The notes below the pieces were generated by a model that saw only the letters and a program-made list of their open reading frames with translations, did not search any database and was not told where the DNA came from. A program made the translations under genes and the position numbers. A DNA stretch of 64,000 bases, taken from Candidatus Omnitrophota bacterium. GTDB taxonomy: Bacteria > Hinthialibacterota > Hinthialibacteria > Hinthialibacterales > Hinthialibacteraceae. Shown here piece by piece: positions 27,005 through 36,317 of the stretch. Where the stretch lies: the NCBI GenBank assembly GCA_003598175.1, contig QZKN01000181.1, positions 62,001 to 126,000 on the forward strand, written 5' to 3'. Within the stretch, counting starts at the first letter, position 1. Each line of letters opens with the position of its first letter.

Positions 27005-27604
27005 TTACCAGATATGATGAAAGGTGGATACGCCATTCGAATCCACCCAAAAACCACCAATGCTAAAAATACCGTTTGTAGGAGAATACCAATGTTTATG
27101 GTGATAACCGGTAATCGGAGATGCCGGCCCTCCGGAGGTGATACTCCACACCGATAAGTGATCCGACTGGTACAGGCCGTATAGAAGATCCTGATAATAA
27201 TGCGCTGTCGACACCCGGTAATTCGACTGCTTGATCTCTTCTTCTATCAATTGTCCGGAAAGATTTCGTGTTATCGTATATCTCCTGCCACGCCACGGCG
27301 AAATGGGGATTTTACCCAGATAATTGATGGGAGTCGTCAATTCCGAAATGGAATCAATTTCTTTTTCTTTAGTGAATGCGGTCACATAGGTTGATGGATA
27401 CCCCATGGAATCCGCAAAATACGCCATCAACGAAAAAGCAATGCCGTTCATGTCCGTTTGAACTTGTGTAATCTGCGAACGGATATACGCCGAACGCGCG
27501 GAAGGAAAAACGAGTATCCCCAATATCGACAGAATCGCCATGACCACCACTAACTCGATCAGGGTGATTCCACAACGTTGTTTATCGCACTTCCGACCGA
27601 ACAC
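27005..27604 (-). CDS. Prepilin-like protein coupled to the M56 peptidase gene
   Basis: A 199-residue protein with a class III-type leader: MFGRKCDKQRCG cleaved before ITLIELVVVMAILSILGIL. Glu is at +5, but Ile replaces the usual Phe at +1. The mature part has the pilin helix and a variable beta domain rich in Tyr, Ser and Gly. The start is taken as GTG 27604: GGGAGAG is 6 bases upstream and the GTG overlaps the peptidase stop codon (TAGTG). This makes translation dependent on the upstream gene. No pilus biogenesis genes are adjacent. It may be a minor pilin or a secreted filament part used by this locus. Confidence 0.75.
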   Translation of the reverse strand: MFGRKCDKQRCGITLIELVVVMAILSILGILVFPSARSAYIRSQITQVQTDMNGIAFSLMAYFADSMGYPSTYVTAFTKEKEIDSISELTTPINYLGKIPISPWRGRRYTITRNLSGQLIEEEIKQSNYRVSTAHYYQDLLYGLYQSDHLSVWSITSGGPASPITGYHHKHWYSPTNGIFSIGGFWVDSNGVSTFHHIW

Positions 27605-29805
27605 TACAGGCTCTCCCAACCAAGTATGCCATTATCGAGAGATTGGAAATCGGTTACCTTGAAAATGGAAAATCCATCATTCAATAAAATCATAAAGTCC
27701 CCCACGCGAACTCCACTCATACAGAAATGCTCCCAATACGACAACAATGTGAATCCATTCATTGTCGGCTGCAAAACCGCTGCTCCCATAGGAAGTATGG
27801 GAAGCAAAATCAGATTTTGTATCGAATTATTCAGGGGATAAACCGAATTGACGGCATAAGCCATATCGAAGATATCCGTCCGGATTGTGGATATGACAGT
27901 ATGGTTGTATATGTTGTCGGCATTCAACGTAACGCGGATCAATACAAACTCGCCCCGAGCCCCCAGCGAAGAATTCCAATCGCTGTTCTCGACATCCCGA
28001 AGACCGGTGAGAACAAGAGCGCCATCCTCAAGAACCGCCAATTGGATGAGAGTGGCGGAAAACTCATATTCCGCTTGTTTAACCAATGAATGGAAATCCT
28101 CATAGGCGATCATCCGGTTCCCCACCAGCGCCAACATTTTCGCATTGACGGCGGACCATTGAATATCCGCCGGGTAATAAGGAAGCAGAGTGGAATGAAG
28201 AAATCGGGGGGATGCGGGAGTATGGATCGAGTGGAGTTCGATCGAACCATTGAAAAACGTATCGCCAGATCCGCCGATCCAAAGCACATCGTCAATAATG
28301 CGCAAAAGGCGAGGATGATTATGCGAGAGAATCCCGACTTTCACGATATTTTGCGGATCAGTGATTTGCAGGATTTCCACACGCCCGTAATTGAAAAACA
28401 CTTCGTCGGCGTCAGCGACGGCCAGAAACAGATAATCACCGTAGAAGGCCAGATCGTTCACACGCACCAGTCCTTCCTCCAATCCCTCGATTTGGTTGGA
28501 GTAGGACGATACGAATTTCGGCTCTACCTTATCCTCCAATTGATAACAATAAACGCCGCTGATCGGATCCATGACCCATAAGCGATCCTGATGATGTTTG
28601 AGAATCGAGTTCGGCAAATGACGAATCGGCGTTTCATGGCGCTGAACGGGATGGGGAAATGCGAAAACCGTGTTCTCACTGCTGATATAAATAATGGAAT
28701 CGATATGCAAGGATGCAAACAGAGTGATATTGCAAAAGAACAACAGACCGAACAATGCAACACCGACATATTCCTTCAATCCGGGAACGGGAATCGCTCC
28801 ATATCGTTTCGTAAACTTCTTCAAATAAACCACCCGCTTCACGAACATGTGGGAACTATCGAGGAACGCGTACGAAAAGGGATTTCCCTTGAGGCGTTCC
28901 GCGCCCGCCAGATAAATTCCTGTCATCGCTTTCACGTACTTGATGCCGGGAATATTCAAAACACGAATGGCCTCCAGATCACAGCAGATTTCTTTGTATT
29001 GATGCACGTAAAAATCCGCGATTACCCGCAAGGGGTGAATATGAAAAAGGGATATGCAAACCGTTCGGATCATGTGCAAAAGTTTACTCTCTTGCTTGAT
29101 GTGAGCCAATTCATGGCAAAAAATGATTTCCAACGTGGCGGCGTCGTTCTCTGTCACATAATGTTGCGGAACGGCGACAGCCAGGGAGCGTTTGAGAAAT
29201 CCAAACGAAAATGGCGACGGATAATCCCGTTCGACGAGATACAATTTCGGCGTCGCTGACATGTGAAATCGTTTCACACACGACACAAAAAGTTCGTACA
29301 AGGGTCCATAACCGATTTCTTGCCAATTCCGCATCGCCAGGCGGAGTTTTACATAGGATCGAAGTCTCCAACAAATTACAATCAACGAGAGGGAAAACCA
29401 GGCAATAAAAAAATAGCGGACAATTTGTTCTTTTGATACGGTCCGAGATACGGTTTTGTTCCTGTGCGGAGGAGCGACTACGCCGGCGTCCGTAACGGGA
29501 TTGCGCGGAGGGGCCGATGGCGGGAGGAGTTTTGGATTCAGTGCTTCCCGCGGCAACGCGGAAAGATGAAAATCGCTGGTCGCGTTTTTTTCATAAAGAG
29601 GGGAGCCAATCGTAACCGTCGGCGTCATTTCGGGATTGTAAGGAATGGGCAGGCGCATCAATCCGAAAGGACAAAGAAATTTAATCAGAACCAGACTCCA
29701 TAACAAGAAACAGAAACGAGGCATTCTTCGATTGATCAGCGTCGTAATCACAAACACGACGCCGAAAAACCATACAGGTTGCATCGAGAACAAATAATCA
29801 ATCAT
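27604..29805 (-). CDS. BlaR1-like M56 membrane peptidase with C-terminal propeller-like domain
   Basis: A 733-residue protein. The N-terminal ~340 residues match the M56 (BlaR1/MecR1) family: membrane helices at ~8-25, ~33-55 and ~125-145, a zinc motif HELAH (His231 to His235) in FCHELAHIKQES, and a downstream YKEICCDLEAI segment holding the third metal ligand. A further helix lies near residues 345-365. The remaining ~360 residues are repeated beta strands (DRLWVMDPISGVYCYQLE, YLFLAVADADEVFFNYGRV) and look like a beta-propeller, replacing the penicillin-binding sensor of BlaR1. In BlaR1 ligand binding outside activates cytoplasmic proteolysis of a repressor. No BlaI homologue is in the window. 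First gene of its operon. Confidence 0.82.
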   Translation of the reverse strand: MIDYLFSMQPVWFFGVVFVITTLINRRMPRFCFLLWSLVLIKFLCPFGLMRLPIPYNPEMTPTVTIGSPLYEKNATSDFHLSALPREALNPKLLPPSAPPRNPVTDAGVVAPPHRNKTVSRTVSKEQIVRYFFIAWFSLSLIVICWRLRSYVKLRLAMRNWQEIGYGPLYELFVSCVKRFHMSATPKLYLVERDYPSPFSFGFLKRSLAVAVPQHYVTENDAATLEIIFCHELAHIKQESKLLHMIRTVCISLFHIHPLRVIADFYVHQYKEICCDLEAIRVLNIPGIKYVKAMTGIYLAGAERLKGNPFSYAFLDSSHMFVKRVVYLKKFTKRYGAIPVPGLKEYVGVALFGLLFFCNITLFASLHIDSIIYISSENTVFAFPHPVQRHETPIRHLPNSILKHHQDRLWVMDPISGVYCYQLEDKVEPKFVSSYSNQIEGLEEGLVRVNDLAFYGDYLFLAVADADEVFFNYGRVEILQITDPQNIVKVGILSHNHPRLLRIIDDVLWIGGSGDTFFNGSIELHSIHTPASPRFLHSTLLPYYPADIQWSAVNAKMLALVGNRMIAYEDFHSLVKQAEYEFSATLIQLAVLEDGALVLTGLRDVENSDWNSSLGARGEFVLIRVTLNADNIYNHTVISTIRTDIFDMAYAVNSVYPLNNSIQNLILLPILPMGAAVLQPTMNGFTLLSYWEHFCMSGVRVGDFMILLNDGFSIFKVTDFQSLDNGILGWESL

Positions 29806-30226
29806 GAGTCGATCCGCATACGCATCAATTTGTCAAAAACCAACATCCCCCAACCAAAAACAACGGATTTGAATTACCGATGATCCGTGCCTAACTCACT
29901 CTTCCGTTCCATTCAGTGGTTCCCTCCCAATAACCGATGTCCATTATATCACGATGAAAAAAGTGTTTTCAAGATGCCCCGGCAAAAAGTCAAAAATTGT
30001 GGTGCGGACATCCTGTCTGCATAATATATATTAGTTGATTGTTGATTGATACCACAATATGTGCCGGTTTCAAAATTGAATCCGACTTTTTACCAGCGCG
30101 TCTTTCACGAGTCATTCTTGAGCCCGGACACTTTTTTCAGGGGAGTTTCACCGACAAAATTAGTAAAAAGAGAATAGGTTTGCATCATGAACTCCGAATT
30201 CACGATTGGGGGTACCATGATTGAAA
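29806..30226. other. Intergenic region between two minus-strand genes
   Basis: About 420 bases upstream of the M56 gene. It contains one short inverted repeat at 30004-30020 and short AT-rich tracts. A + strand frame near 30039-30224 has no recognisable product. The promoter of the M56 operon should lie at the left end, but no well-spaced hexamers were found. Confidence 0.4.
30004..30020. repeat. Short inverted repeat (GCGGACA-TCC-TGTCTGC)
   Basis: Two 7-base arms around the loop TCC; one arm position is a G-T wobble rather than a perfect match. It has the same design as the elements at 38703-38719, 45046-45063 and 45155-45172. It lies between genes. The role is unknown; such elements can act as mRNA hairpins or mobile miniature repeats. 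Confidence 0.6.
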
Positions 30227-31336
30227 TTATTTTCGCTCTGCCAATATTGTTTCATAAAGGGAGATTACCTGGGGAATATGATCTTCCATATAGACATTTT
30301 GGGGCGTTACGTTTTTTTCTTTCCTCATGAGGTCTTCAATTGCCGCGAGCAATTCTTTTCCGGAATGGATCACTCGTCCTACATCATGTTCCTTGACAAA
30401 ACGCGCCGAGGCGCGGCTATCTGTGGTAATCACGGGGAGTCCCACTCCCACCATTTCCAACAAACGATTGGAAAGATGACCGTGAGTTTTGTTATCATCC
30501 TTCTTTTCCGGCGGAATGTGCCAAGGGGTGAATCCCATGTCGTATTGGGTCAATTCAATGAGGAAGTCTTGATGCGGCAGTTGTTCGTGGATGCATAGAA
30601 ATTTGCATTGACGCGCCAGGTTCAGGTAGGGTTCGATATCTCTATTTTTATACGGGTAAAGATGAACATATATCCCCTGCTGGACGAGAAATTGGACGCC
30701 CGGAAGAAAAAAGGCCGGGCTTTTCGCGGACGTGGTTATCCCACCCGGCGCCGCCAAATGAGGAATTCCATCCGTTTCCGATAATTTTCTCAACCGTGTT
30801 TGGGGAACCATATCCCGATTCATATAATTGGCCAGGAGCACACTTCGGTTTACGTCGATTCCGTATAGCTGAATCGCGCCATCCATTTCCACTTGAGATA
30901 CATAGATCCGTCCATCGGAGCCTCGACTGGCCATGGCTTCGAAAAATTTGTTGTTATTCCCCCGAAAGGAGAGAAAATCATGCGTATCGTGCACCATCGG
31001 CGGTTCGCAAGACAAGGCAACGGTGGCGAAAAGATCCGGTTCATTGTGGCAATGCACAATATCGAACTCGCGGGAAATATCCCAAATTTTTCGAAAAATT
31101 TGCAGAGCGGGTGGGGATTCATAAAAACGAAGATGTTCTCGCGGCGCGTTTAAATCGATTACCGCTTCAAAGATGGACATATCCATCGACGGATATCGTT
31201 GGTTTAACGGTGTGCCTTGAAAACAAAGTGTGACCTTGAGCCCGAGGTTTTTAAGCGCGCGCGCTTCTTTGTACATGCGGATACAAGGTTCCTGCTGTAA
31301 AAAGAGAATATGGAGAGGAGAATGGGTGTGTGGCAT
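30227..31336 (-). CDS. GT-B-type glycosyltransferase-like protein
   Basis: A 369-residue protein. The start HILFLQQEPCIRMYKEARAL, the DIVHCHNEPDLFA segment and VHDTHDFLSF are the N-terminal pattern of family 4-like glycosyltransferases. The C-terminal half has GFTPWHIPP, then LSNRLLEMVGVGLPVITTD and a late FVKEHDVGRVI, matching the nucleotide-sugar binding domain, where an E-x7-E motif is usual but here is partly altered. It likely transfers a sugar in polysaccharide or surface-glycan synthesis. ATG 31336 is chosen because the frame upstream overlaps asnB deeply. It is just downstream of asnB on the same strand (98 bases), an arrangement common in exopolysaccharide loci. Confidence 0.7.
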   Translation of the reverse strand: MPHTHSPLHILFLQQEPCIRMYKEARALKNLGLKVTLCFQGTPLNQRYPSMDMSIFEAVIDLNAPREHLRFYESPPALQIFRKIWDISREFDIVHCHNEPDLFATVALSCEPPMVHDTHDFLSFRGNNNKFFEAMASRGSDGRIYVSQVEMDGAIQLYGIDVNRSVLLANYMNRDMVPQTRLRKLSETDGIPHLAAPGGITTSAKSPAFFLPGVQFLVQQGIYVHLYPYKNRDIEPYLNLARQCKFLCIHEQLPHQDFLIELTQYDMGFTPWHIPPEKKDDNKTHGHLSNRLLEMVGVGLPVITTDSRASARFVKEHDVGRVIHSGKELLAAIEDLMRKEKNVTPQNVYMEDHIPQVISLYETILAERK

Positions 31337-31433
31337 GATTGTTTGATTTGAAATCGGAAGTTCCCTTCGGAAAACAGAATCGAAAATGATTGACGGACTT
31401 TTGGTCCCGCCGTCCCTGCGGATTGGATTGCTA

Positions 31434-33254
31434 TCACAACGGCGGCGGTGCAAATGGATCACGTCGCAAGCCGTCACACCATATTTCACAACACAATAGT
31501 TTCCACAACCGGTCACTGTGATCTTTTTCCCCGCTTCGATGCGCGCCCAGAAGTTGTTCGATTTCGGTGCGAGGATGAAGATTGCGAGAAAAAGCGTTCG
31601 GCGCAAGCAGCATCGTTCGTGTTTCCTCGTACAATTCGTTTCTCAGCCATTCTGCCTGAGGCGTGGTGTAACCCAGTTTGTCCGATCTCCAGACGATTTC
31701 ACGGGGAAGCATTGGCTCAATGACTTTCCGTAAAATATATTTGCTCCACCCATCTTTGAGTATTAAATCAGTGGAAATTCCAAATCCCAATTCCACCAGG
31801 CGGTGATCGAGCAATGGCAGACGCGACTCAATGGAGAAGGCCATACTCATGCGGTCCTCGTTACGTAACAAGTCGAGGAAACCTCCACACAGCGTATTGT
31901 ATTGAATATCTTTCACCAAGTCCTGCGAAAAAACGTTCGGCCGGTTTTGTACTTGTCCCATTCGATATTGTCCCATTTGGATCATTCGTTGCGCTTGCTC
32001 TGGCGACAGAATTCTCGCCAGACATTCCGCTTCGCGTCGGATTCCTTGTTGATCGCCGTTTAAAATCATCTGCGTGATTTTATAATGGCGAAAAATGTCA
32101 TATCCGGCCCACACCTCATCTCCGCCTTGCCCATCGAGAACGACTTTGACGCGTTCCGCCGATCCTTCCATTACCTTATACATCGCTAGAATCGACATCC
32201 CACGCATGGGTTCATCCAAATAATACAGAATACGGGACATGGTGGGGAAAAAATGATCCGCGGTGATTTGATGCTCGCTGGCGTGGGTATGGTATCGTTC
32301 GTTCACCTGCCGGGAAAATCGGCGCTCGTCGTATTGTGGTCCAAGTTCAAAGAATCCGCTGAAGGTGTTGACGGTATCGGTAAAATTCGATGCGCAGGCC
32401 ACAACGGTGCTCGAATCGATTCCTCCACTTAAACACACGCCCACCGGTACGTCGCTGCGCATATGTATCCGCACGGCGTCCAGCAGCGTATCCCGAACGA
32501 TTTCCATGATTTCGCATTCCGATTTTCCCGCGAGCCGCTCGCGAATCTCATGCGCCCGTGCAGGCAAATCCCAGAACGGGTAGGCATGGTCGTGCGTCCC
32601 CTCCCACACACGATTCCAATTGCGGGGAAAACGTTGAATTCCATGAAAAAAAGTTTCCGTGCGTTTCTCCAGCAATCCATCTTGAAAAAAATTCTTTACC
32701 GTTTCCGGCCTCATCTGCAACGGACACTTTTTTTCCGCCAGGAACAGACGCAAGGCTTTGATTTCCGAGGCGAATACCACGACATCGCGGTGATCGATGA
32801 GATAGAGTGGTTTTATGCCGAATCGGTCGCGGGAAAGAAAAAGAATATCGCGTTGTATGTCAAAAATAGCGAACGCCCACATGCCGATAAAGCGTTCGGT
32901 GCACCGTTCTCCCCATTCCTGGTAGGCATGAAGAATGACTTCCGTATCGGTTTCGCTGCGAAACGTATACCCGGCCGCGACCAATTCTTCCCGTAATTCC
33001 ACGTAATTATAGATTTCACCGTTAAATACGACGGCCACACGTTGATCATGGGTGAACATGGGTTGATGACCGCATGCGGAAAGGTCGATGATACTCAGAC
33101 GCACATGACCAAGACCACAATGGGAGAATAACGCAAGTCCGCGATCATCCGGGCCGCGGTGCTGAAGAATATCCAGCATTTTATTTAATAGTATGCCATC
33201 ATGTTCCGTTAATGGCTCAGCGTTTTTATAATAAATTCCGACGATTCCGCACAA
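31434..33254 (-). CDS. asnB: Glutamine-hydrolysing asparagine synthase
   Basis: A 606-residue protein. The N-terminal glutaminase domain begins CGIVGIYY, where Cys must be residue 2 and becomes the nucleophile after Met removal; it continues LQHRGPDDRG, SIIDLS, VFNGEIYNY and ETDTEVILHAY. The C-terminal synthetase domain has CLSGGIDSSTV (the ATP pyrophosphatase P-loop) and LDGQGGDEVWAGY. It makes Asn from Asp, Gln and ATP, or in glycan loci amidates another substrate. The start is a TTG at 33254, forced by the Cys2 requirement; AGGA lies a few bases upstream. The glycosyltransferase follows after 98 bases. Confidence 0.95.
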   Translation of the reverse strand: MCGIVGIYYKNAEPLTEHDGILLNKMLDILQHRGPDDRGLALFSHCGLGHVRLSIIDLSACGHQPMFTHDQRVAVVFNGEIYNYVELREELVAAGYTFRSETDTEVILHAYQEWGERCTERFIGMWAFAIFDIQRDILFLSRDRFGIKPLYLIDHRDVVVFASEIKALRLFLAEKKCPLQMRPETVKNFFQDGLLEKRTETFFHGIQRFPRNWNRVWEGTHDHAYPFWDLPARAHEIRERLAGKSECEIMEIVRDTLLDAVRIHMRSDVPVGVCLSGGIDSSTVVACASNFTDTVNTFSGFFELGPQYDERRFSRQVNERYHTHASEHQITADHFFPTMSRILYYLDEPMRGMSILAMYKVMEGSAERVKVVLDGQGGDEVWAGYDIFRHYKITQMILNGDQQGIRREAECLARILSPEQAQRMIQMGQYRMGQVQNRPNVFSQDLVKDIQYNTLCGGFLDLLRNEDRMSMAFSIESRLPLLDHRLVELGFGISTDLILKDGWSKYILRKVIEPMLPREIVWRSDKLGYTTPQAEWLRNELYEETRTMLLAPNAFSRNLHPRTEIEQLLGAHRSGEKDHSDRLWKLLCCEIWCDGLRRDPFAPPPL

Positions 33255-33424
33255 AGTATCCTATTCTCCCATTTTTTATGACCAATCGCATTATCAATGT
33301 TCCGTCTCACGGCTGTCTGTCATGTTGTGAACGATGATTTAAAAATACTGTTTTGTGTGGAGAGCAAATGGGCGCCATAGAAAATCTTTATTAGCAAATC
33401 CGCATAATTTAAAACAGGTGGAAG

Positions 33425-33498
33425 CGCGCCTGGAGGGATTCGAACCCCCGACACCAGGAACCGGAATCCTGTGCTCTATCCAGCTGAGCTACAGGCGC
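33425..33498 (-). tRNA. tRNA-Arg (anticodon CCG)
   Basis: A 74-base cloverleaf on the minus strand. Acceptor stem GCGCCTG/CAGGCGC, D stem GCTC/GAGC, anticodon stem CAGGA/TCCTG around the loop TTCCGGT (anticodon CCG, reading CGG), and a T arm with TTCGAAT. The discriminator is G. The 3' CCA is not encoded, so it must be added by a nucleotidyltransferase. Confidence 0.97.
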
Positions 33499-33531
33499 TT
33501 GTTGAAGATTATTTTATATACTCTTCCCTGC

Positions 33532-34077
33532 TTACACAACGGCTTCGTTCTCCTCATCGTCGTCATAGAAAAGATATTTTCGCCAGACATCCCTTTTTTT
33601 GCCGATGACCCGCACCAGATGCAGGAACGTGGGAAGCGTCGGACGGCGGGGGCGGGAGAGGACGTTCATGCCGAGTTCTTCGAGCAGATTGTTTCCTTTC
33701 TTGTGGTTGCAGTGTTTGCAGGCTGTCACCACGTTCGACCAGCTGTCATGGCCGCCGCGCGAAATGGGAATCACGTGATCCAACGTCAGCTCGTCCGGCG
33801 AAAACTGCTCGCCGCAATATTGGCAGATGAATCCATCCCGCAGCATAATGTTTTTGCGGCAATACGGAATCGGGCGATAAGGCAGGGATATATAACGGCG
33901 CAAACGGATCACCTCGGGCAGCGTCATGCGAAACGTGGGAGAACGCACCTCTTCACCGGCGTTTTCCACCAAATCCGCTTTTCCGGACAAGAGCATGAGT
34001 ATCGCCCGTTTGGCGGTGCAGATGTTGATCGCCTCGTAGCTGGAGTTCAGAACCAGGACGCGGTGTTGCGTCAACAC
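33532..34077 (-). CDS. HNH endonuclease family protein
   Basis: A 181-residue protein. The N-terminal part (RVLVLNSSYEAINICTAKRA and the strand that follows) is the conserved lead-in of a widespread HNH subgroup. The nuclease core has two zinc CxxC pairs, CQYCGE and CKHCNHKKG, around LTLDHVIPISRGG, where DH and the following N (SWSNVV) form the HNH active site. The C terminus is basic. A GTG start at 34077 has GGAGAG 7 bases upstream. Members occur both in genomes and in restriction or phage contexts; this one is next to a tRNA gene, but no other mobile signs are seen, so it may be a housekeeping nuclease of unknown role. Confidence 0.88.
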   Translation of the reverse strand: MLTQHRVLVLNSSYEAINICTAKRAILMLLSGKADLVENAGEEVRSPTFRMTLPEVIRLRRYISLPYRPIPYCRKNIMLRDGFICQYCGEQFSPDELTLDHVIPISRGGHDSWSNVVTACKHCNHKKGNNLLEELGMNVLSRPRRPTLPTFLHLVRVIGKKRDVWRKYLFYDDDEENEAVV

Positions 34078-34198
34078 GATTGAACTCTCCGTCAGCGCAC
34101 AGTTCGTAACTGTACGGAATTTAAGTGGTTACGTAATGTAACCATATTGTCAACCCGTTGGTGACGGGAACTTTTTTTGAGAAAAAATCACATTTTGT

Positions 34199-35176
34199 TT
34201 ATGTCCAATAATGAAAGTGGTGATCGACGGACAGAATACGGAATCCGTTCTTTTCGTAGAAGCGAATCGCCTGCAAATTATCAGCCATGGTTCGCAATTC
34301 CACGAGATCCACTCGATCCTGAAACCATTTCATTGATGTTTGTAATAATGCCTTGCCGATCCCCTTTCCTTGAACGTGTTTATCGACCACGATAAAATCA
34401 ACCACTCCGATTCGTTTCTGTATATAAGACGAAAGCGAGTTCGACGTTAACAATATTGAAAAACCAATCACACTTCCCGCCTGCTCCGCCGTGAAGATTT
34501 GCTGCGCAATCCCGTCGGCGCATTGGCGAATCCATTCGGCAAACAAATCCTGCGTTCGTTCTCGCGGAAAGCGAATTTCGCGGAAAAAGTGGCTGTACCT
34601 GTGACTCTCCCTTGCGATTTCCTGCAAGAACGGTAAATCGCGGGAGCCATAATTGCGAATAATGAAAGTATCATAAGTACAGGTATTAGAATTGTCAACA
34701 TATGGAATGCCTTGCGGAGAAGCCGACAAACGCACGGAAACGCCGACGTCGGCGAAACCATGACGACCGAAAATATGGGGCAAAATCGGTTCCCGCGCTT
34801 CGATGCGTGTGGTGTAGAGCGCATCCGGCCGGTTGCACAGGGATGCAACCATTTGAGTCACAACCGCGTTAACCGTCGTAGCGTCCTCGGTAAACAGGAA
34901 AAGCGGTTGAATTTTGAAATAGGGGATGTTGTAATGATTCGTATGCCAGGCCGACGGCTGGATTCCGACAAGAGCGGCCAAAATCCCCTTTTCAATGAAT
35001 AAGGTGATCGGATTTGAAGAGGATCGAATGGCGTGAACGATACGATCACAATGAAAATCGGCGATTGACGGCAACGCCAAATAATCCACATAATCCATCG
35101 CCCGCCGTTCCCGCAGCTGGGCGAACGCTTCACGGATTTGGTGGATATGGGATTCGTTGGCTATAATGGTTTCCAT
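34199..35176 (-). CDS. GNAT-family N-acetyltransferase (two-lobed, WecD-like)
   Basis: A 325-residue protein with an N-terminal region lacking a clear CoA site, and a C-terminal GNAT domain. The latter has VDFIVVDKHVQGKGIGKALL (the acetyl-CoA pyrophosphate loop Q-x-x-G-x-G) and NLQAIRFYEKNGF. The preceding RYSHFFREIRFPRERTQDLF strand resembles WecD/RffC-type amino-sugar acetyltransferases. It probably acetylates a sugar nucleotide amine or a peptide amine. Its own promoter should lie in the ~100 bases before the divergent deaminase gene. The exact substrate is unknown. Confidence 0.75.
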   Translation of the reverse strand: METIIANESHIHQIREAFAQLRERRAMDYVDYLALPSIADFHCDRIVHAIRSSSNPITLFIEKGILAALVGIQPSAWHTNHYNIPYFKIQPLFLFTEDATTVNAVVTQMVASLCNRPDALYTTRIEAREPILPHIFGRHGFADVGVSVRLSASPQGIPYVDNSNTCTYDTFIIRNYGSRDLPFLQEIARESHRYSHFFREIRFPRERTQDLFAEWIRQCADGIAQQIFTAEQAGSVIGFSILLTSNSLSSYIQKRIGVVDFIVVDKHVQGKGIGKALLQTSMKWFQDRVDLVELRTMADNLQAIRFYEKNGFRILSVDHHFHYWT

Positions 35177-35282
35177 GGATTTTCACGTTATCGATTCTTA
35201 TTGTATTAGCATAACTGAAATTCAGGATCGTACGAAGACATAAACGGATTTCTAACACAGATGAGTATTGAATGCCGAGAAA

Positions 35283-36311
35283 ATGAATCGTTCCGATACA
35301 CTGCGTTTCACCATTCAGCGTTTGCCGAAAGCGGAAATCCATTTTCATTTCGAGGGTGCGATCCCAGCGCATACAATATTTCAACTCGGCCAAAAATACA
35401 GAATTCCCGAGATTCGCGCCATCGCCGATGCCGAACAGTGTTTAATATTTGCCGACGCCCACGAATTTTTTCGGCAATTTTTGTTTGTTTCCTCGCTCTT
35501 GCGATGCCCTTCTGATTTTTATCTGGCGGCGCGGGATATCGGCGTTTATCTGACCGGCGAGAATATTCGTTACGTTGAGATAACGATTGCGCCGCATAAA
35601 TTCGTTCGCGCGGGTGTGCCCTATGCGGATTTATTGTCCGCGGTGGATTGCGGATTGCGGGAATCGGAGGGAGGAGAACGGCGGGACCATCGTTTTGTCA
35701 TCGATATCGTGCGGGATTTGGGGGCGGAGGCGGGAATGGAAATGATGCGGATGGTGGAGCGCTTTCCCCATCCTCGCGTCGTTGGGATCGGATTGGGAGG
35801 AAGCGAAGCGTTCCCGCCGAAAGATTCGGCAAAGGTCTTTGCCTATGCGGCGGCGCTGGGATTGAGAAAAACCGCACATGCGGGGGAGGGAATGGGAGCG
35901 GATTCCGTTTGGGGCGCGCTGCAAACGCTGGGCGTGGATCGAATCGATCACGGCGTGCGGGCTTTTGAAGATGAAGAACTCGTTTCCTATCTGAGCCGAA
36001 ATCGGATTCCGCTGAATCTGTGTCCGACCAGCAACGTCAGGTTGGGCGTGGTTCCTTCGATTTCGGAGCACCCGTTTCGAATGTTTTATGAAGCGGGGAT
36101 CCCCGTGAATGTGGGAACGGATGATCCCTCGTTTTTTCAGACGACTCTGAGTGAGGAATTCGAAAACCTCATTTGTCTTCAGAATTTTTCCCTACACGAT
36201 ATTCCTGAACTGATCGAAAATGCGATCCATGCCTCCTTTCTCGATGAGAACGAGAAAAACAAATTACTGTGCGAATTTCGCGTAGAAACGCGAAAATGGA
36301 TGGTAAAATGA
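35283..36311 (+). CDS. Adenosine/adenine deaminase family protein
   Basis: A 342-residue metal-dependent amidohydrolase. The signature KAEIHFHFEGA contains the HxH metal site (His-Phe-His), with HAGE (catalytic Glu), IDHGVRA (metal His), NLCPTSNVRLG and GTDDPSFF (metal Asp and neighbour) in the usual order. The family deaminates adenosine or adenine to the hypoxanthine form for purine salvage. Phe in place of the more common Leu between the two His residues is a mild variation. ATG 35283 is preferred; a TTG five codons upstream is possible. Convergent with the FapA gene, 6 bases apart. Confidence 0.92.
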   Translation: MNRSDTLRFTIQRLPKAEIHFHFEGAIPAHTIFQLGQKYRIPEIRAIADAEQCLIFADAHEFFRQFLFVSSLLRCPSDFYLAARDIGVYLTGENIRYVEITIAPHKFVRAGVPYADLLSAVDCGLRESEGGERRDHRFVIDIVRDLGAEAGMEMMRMVERFPHPRVVGIGLGGSEAFPPKDSAKVFAYAAALGLRKTAHAGEGMGADSVWGALQTLGVDRIDHGVRAFEDEELVSYLSRNRIPLNLCPTSNVRLGVVPSISEHPFRMFYEAGIPVNVGTDDPSFFQTTLSEEFENLICLQNFSLHDIPELIENAIHASFLDENEKNKLLCEFRVETRKWMVK

Positions 36312-36317
36312 ACGCAA

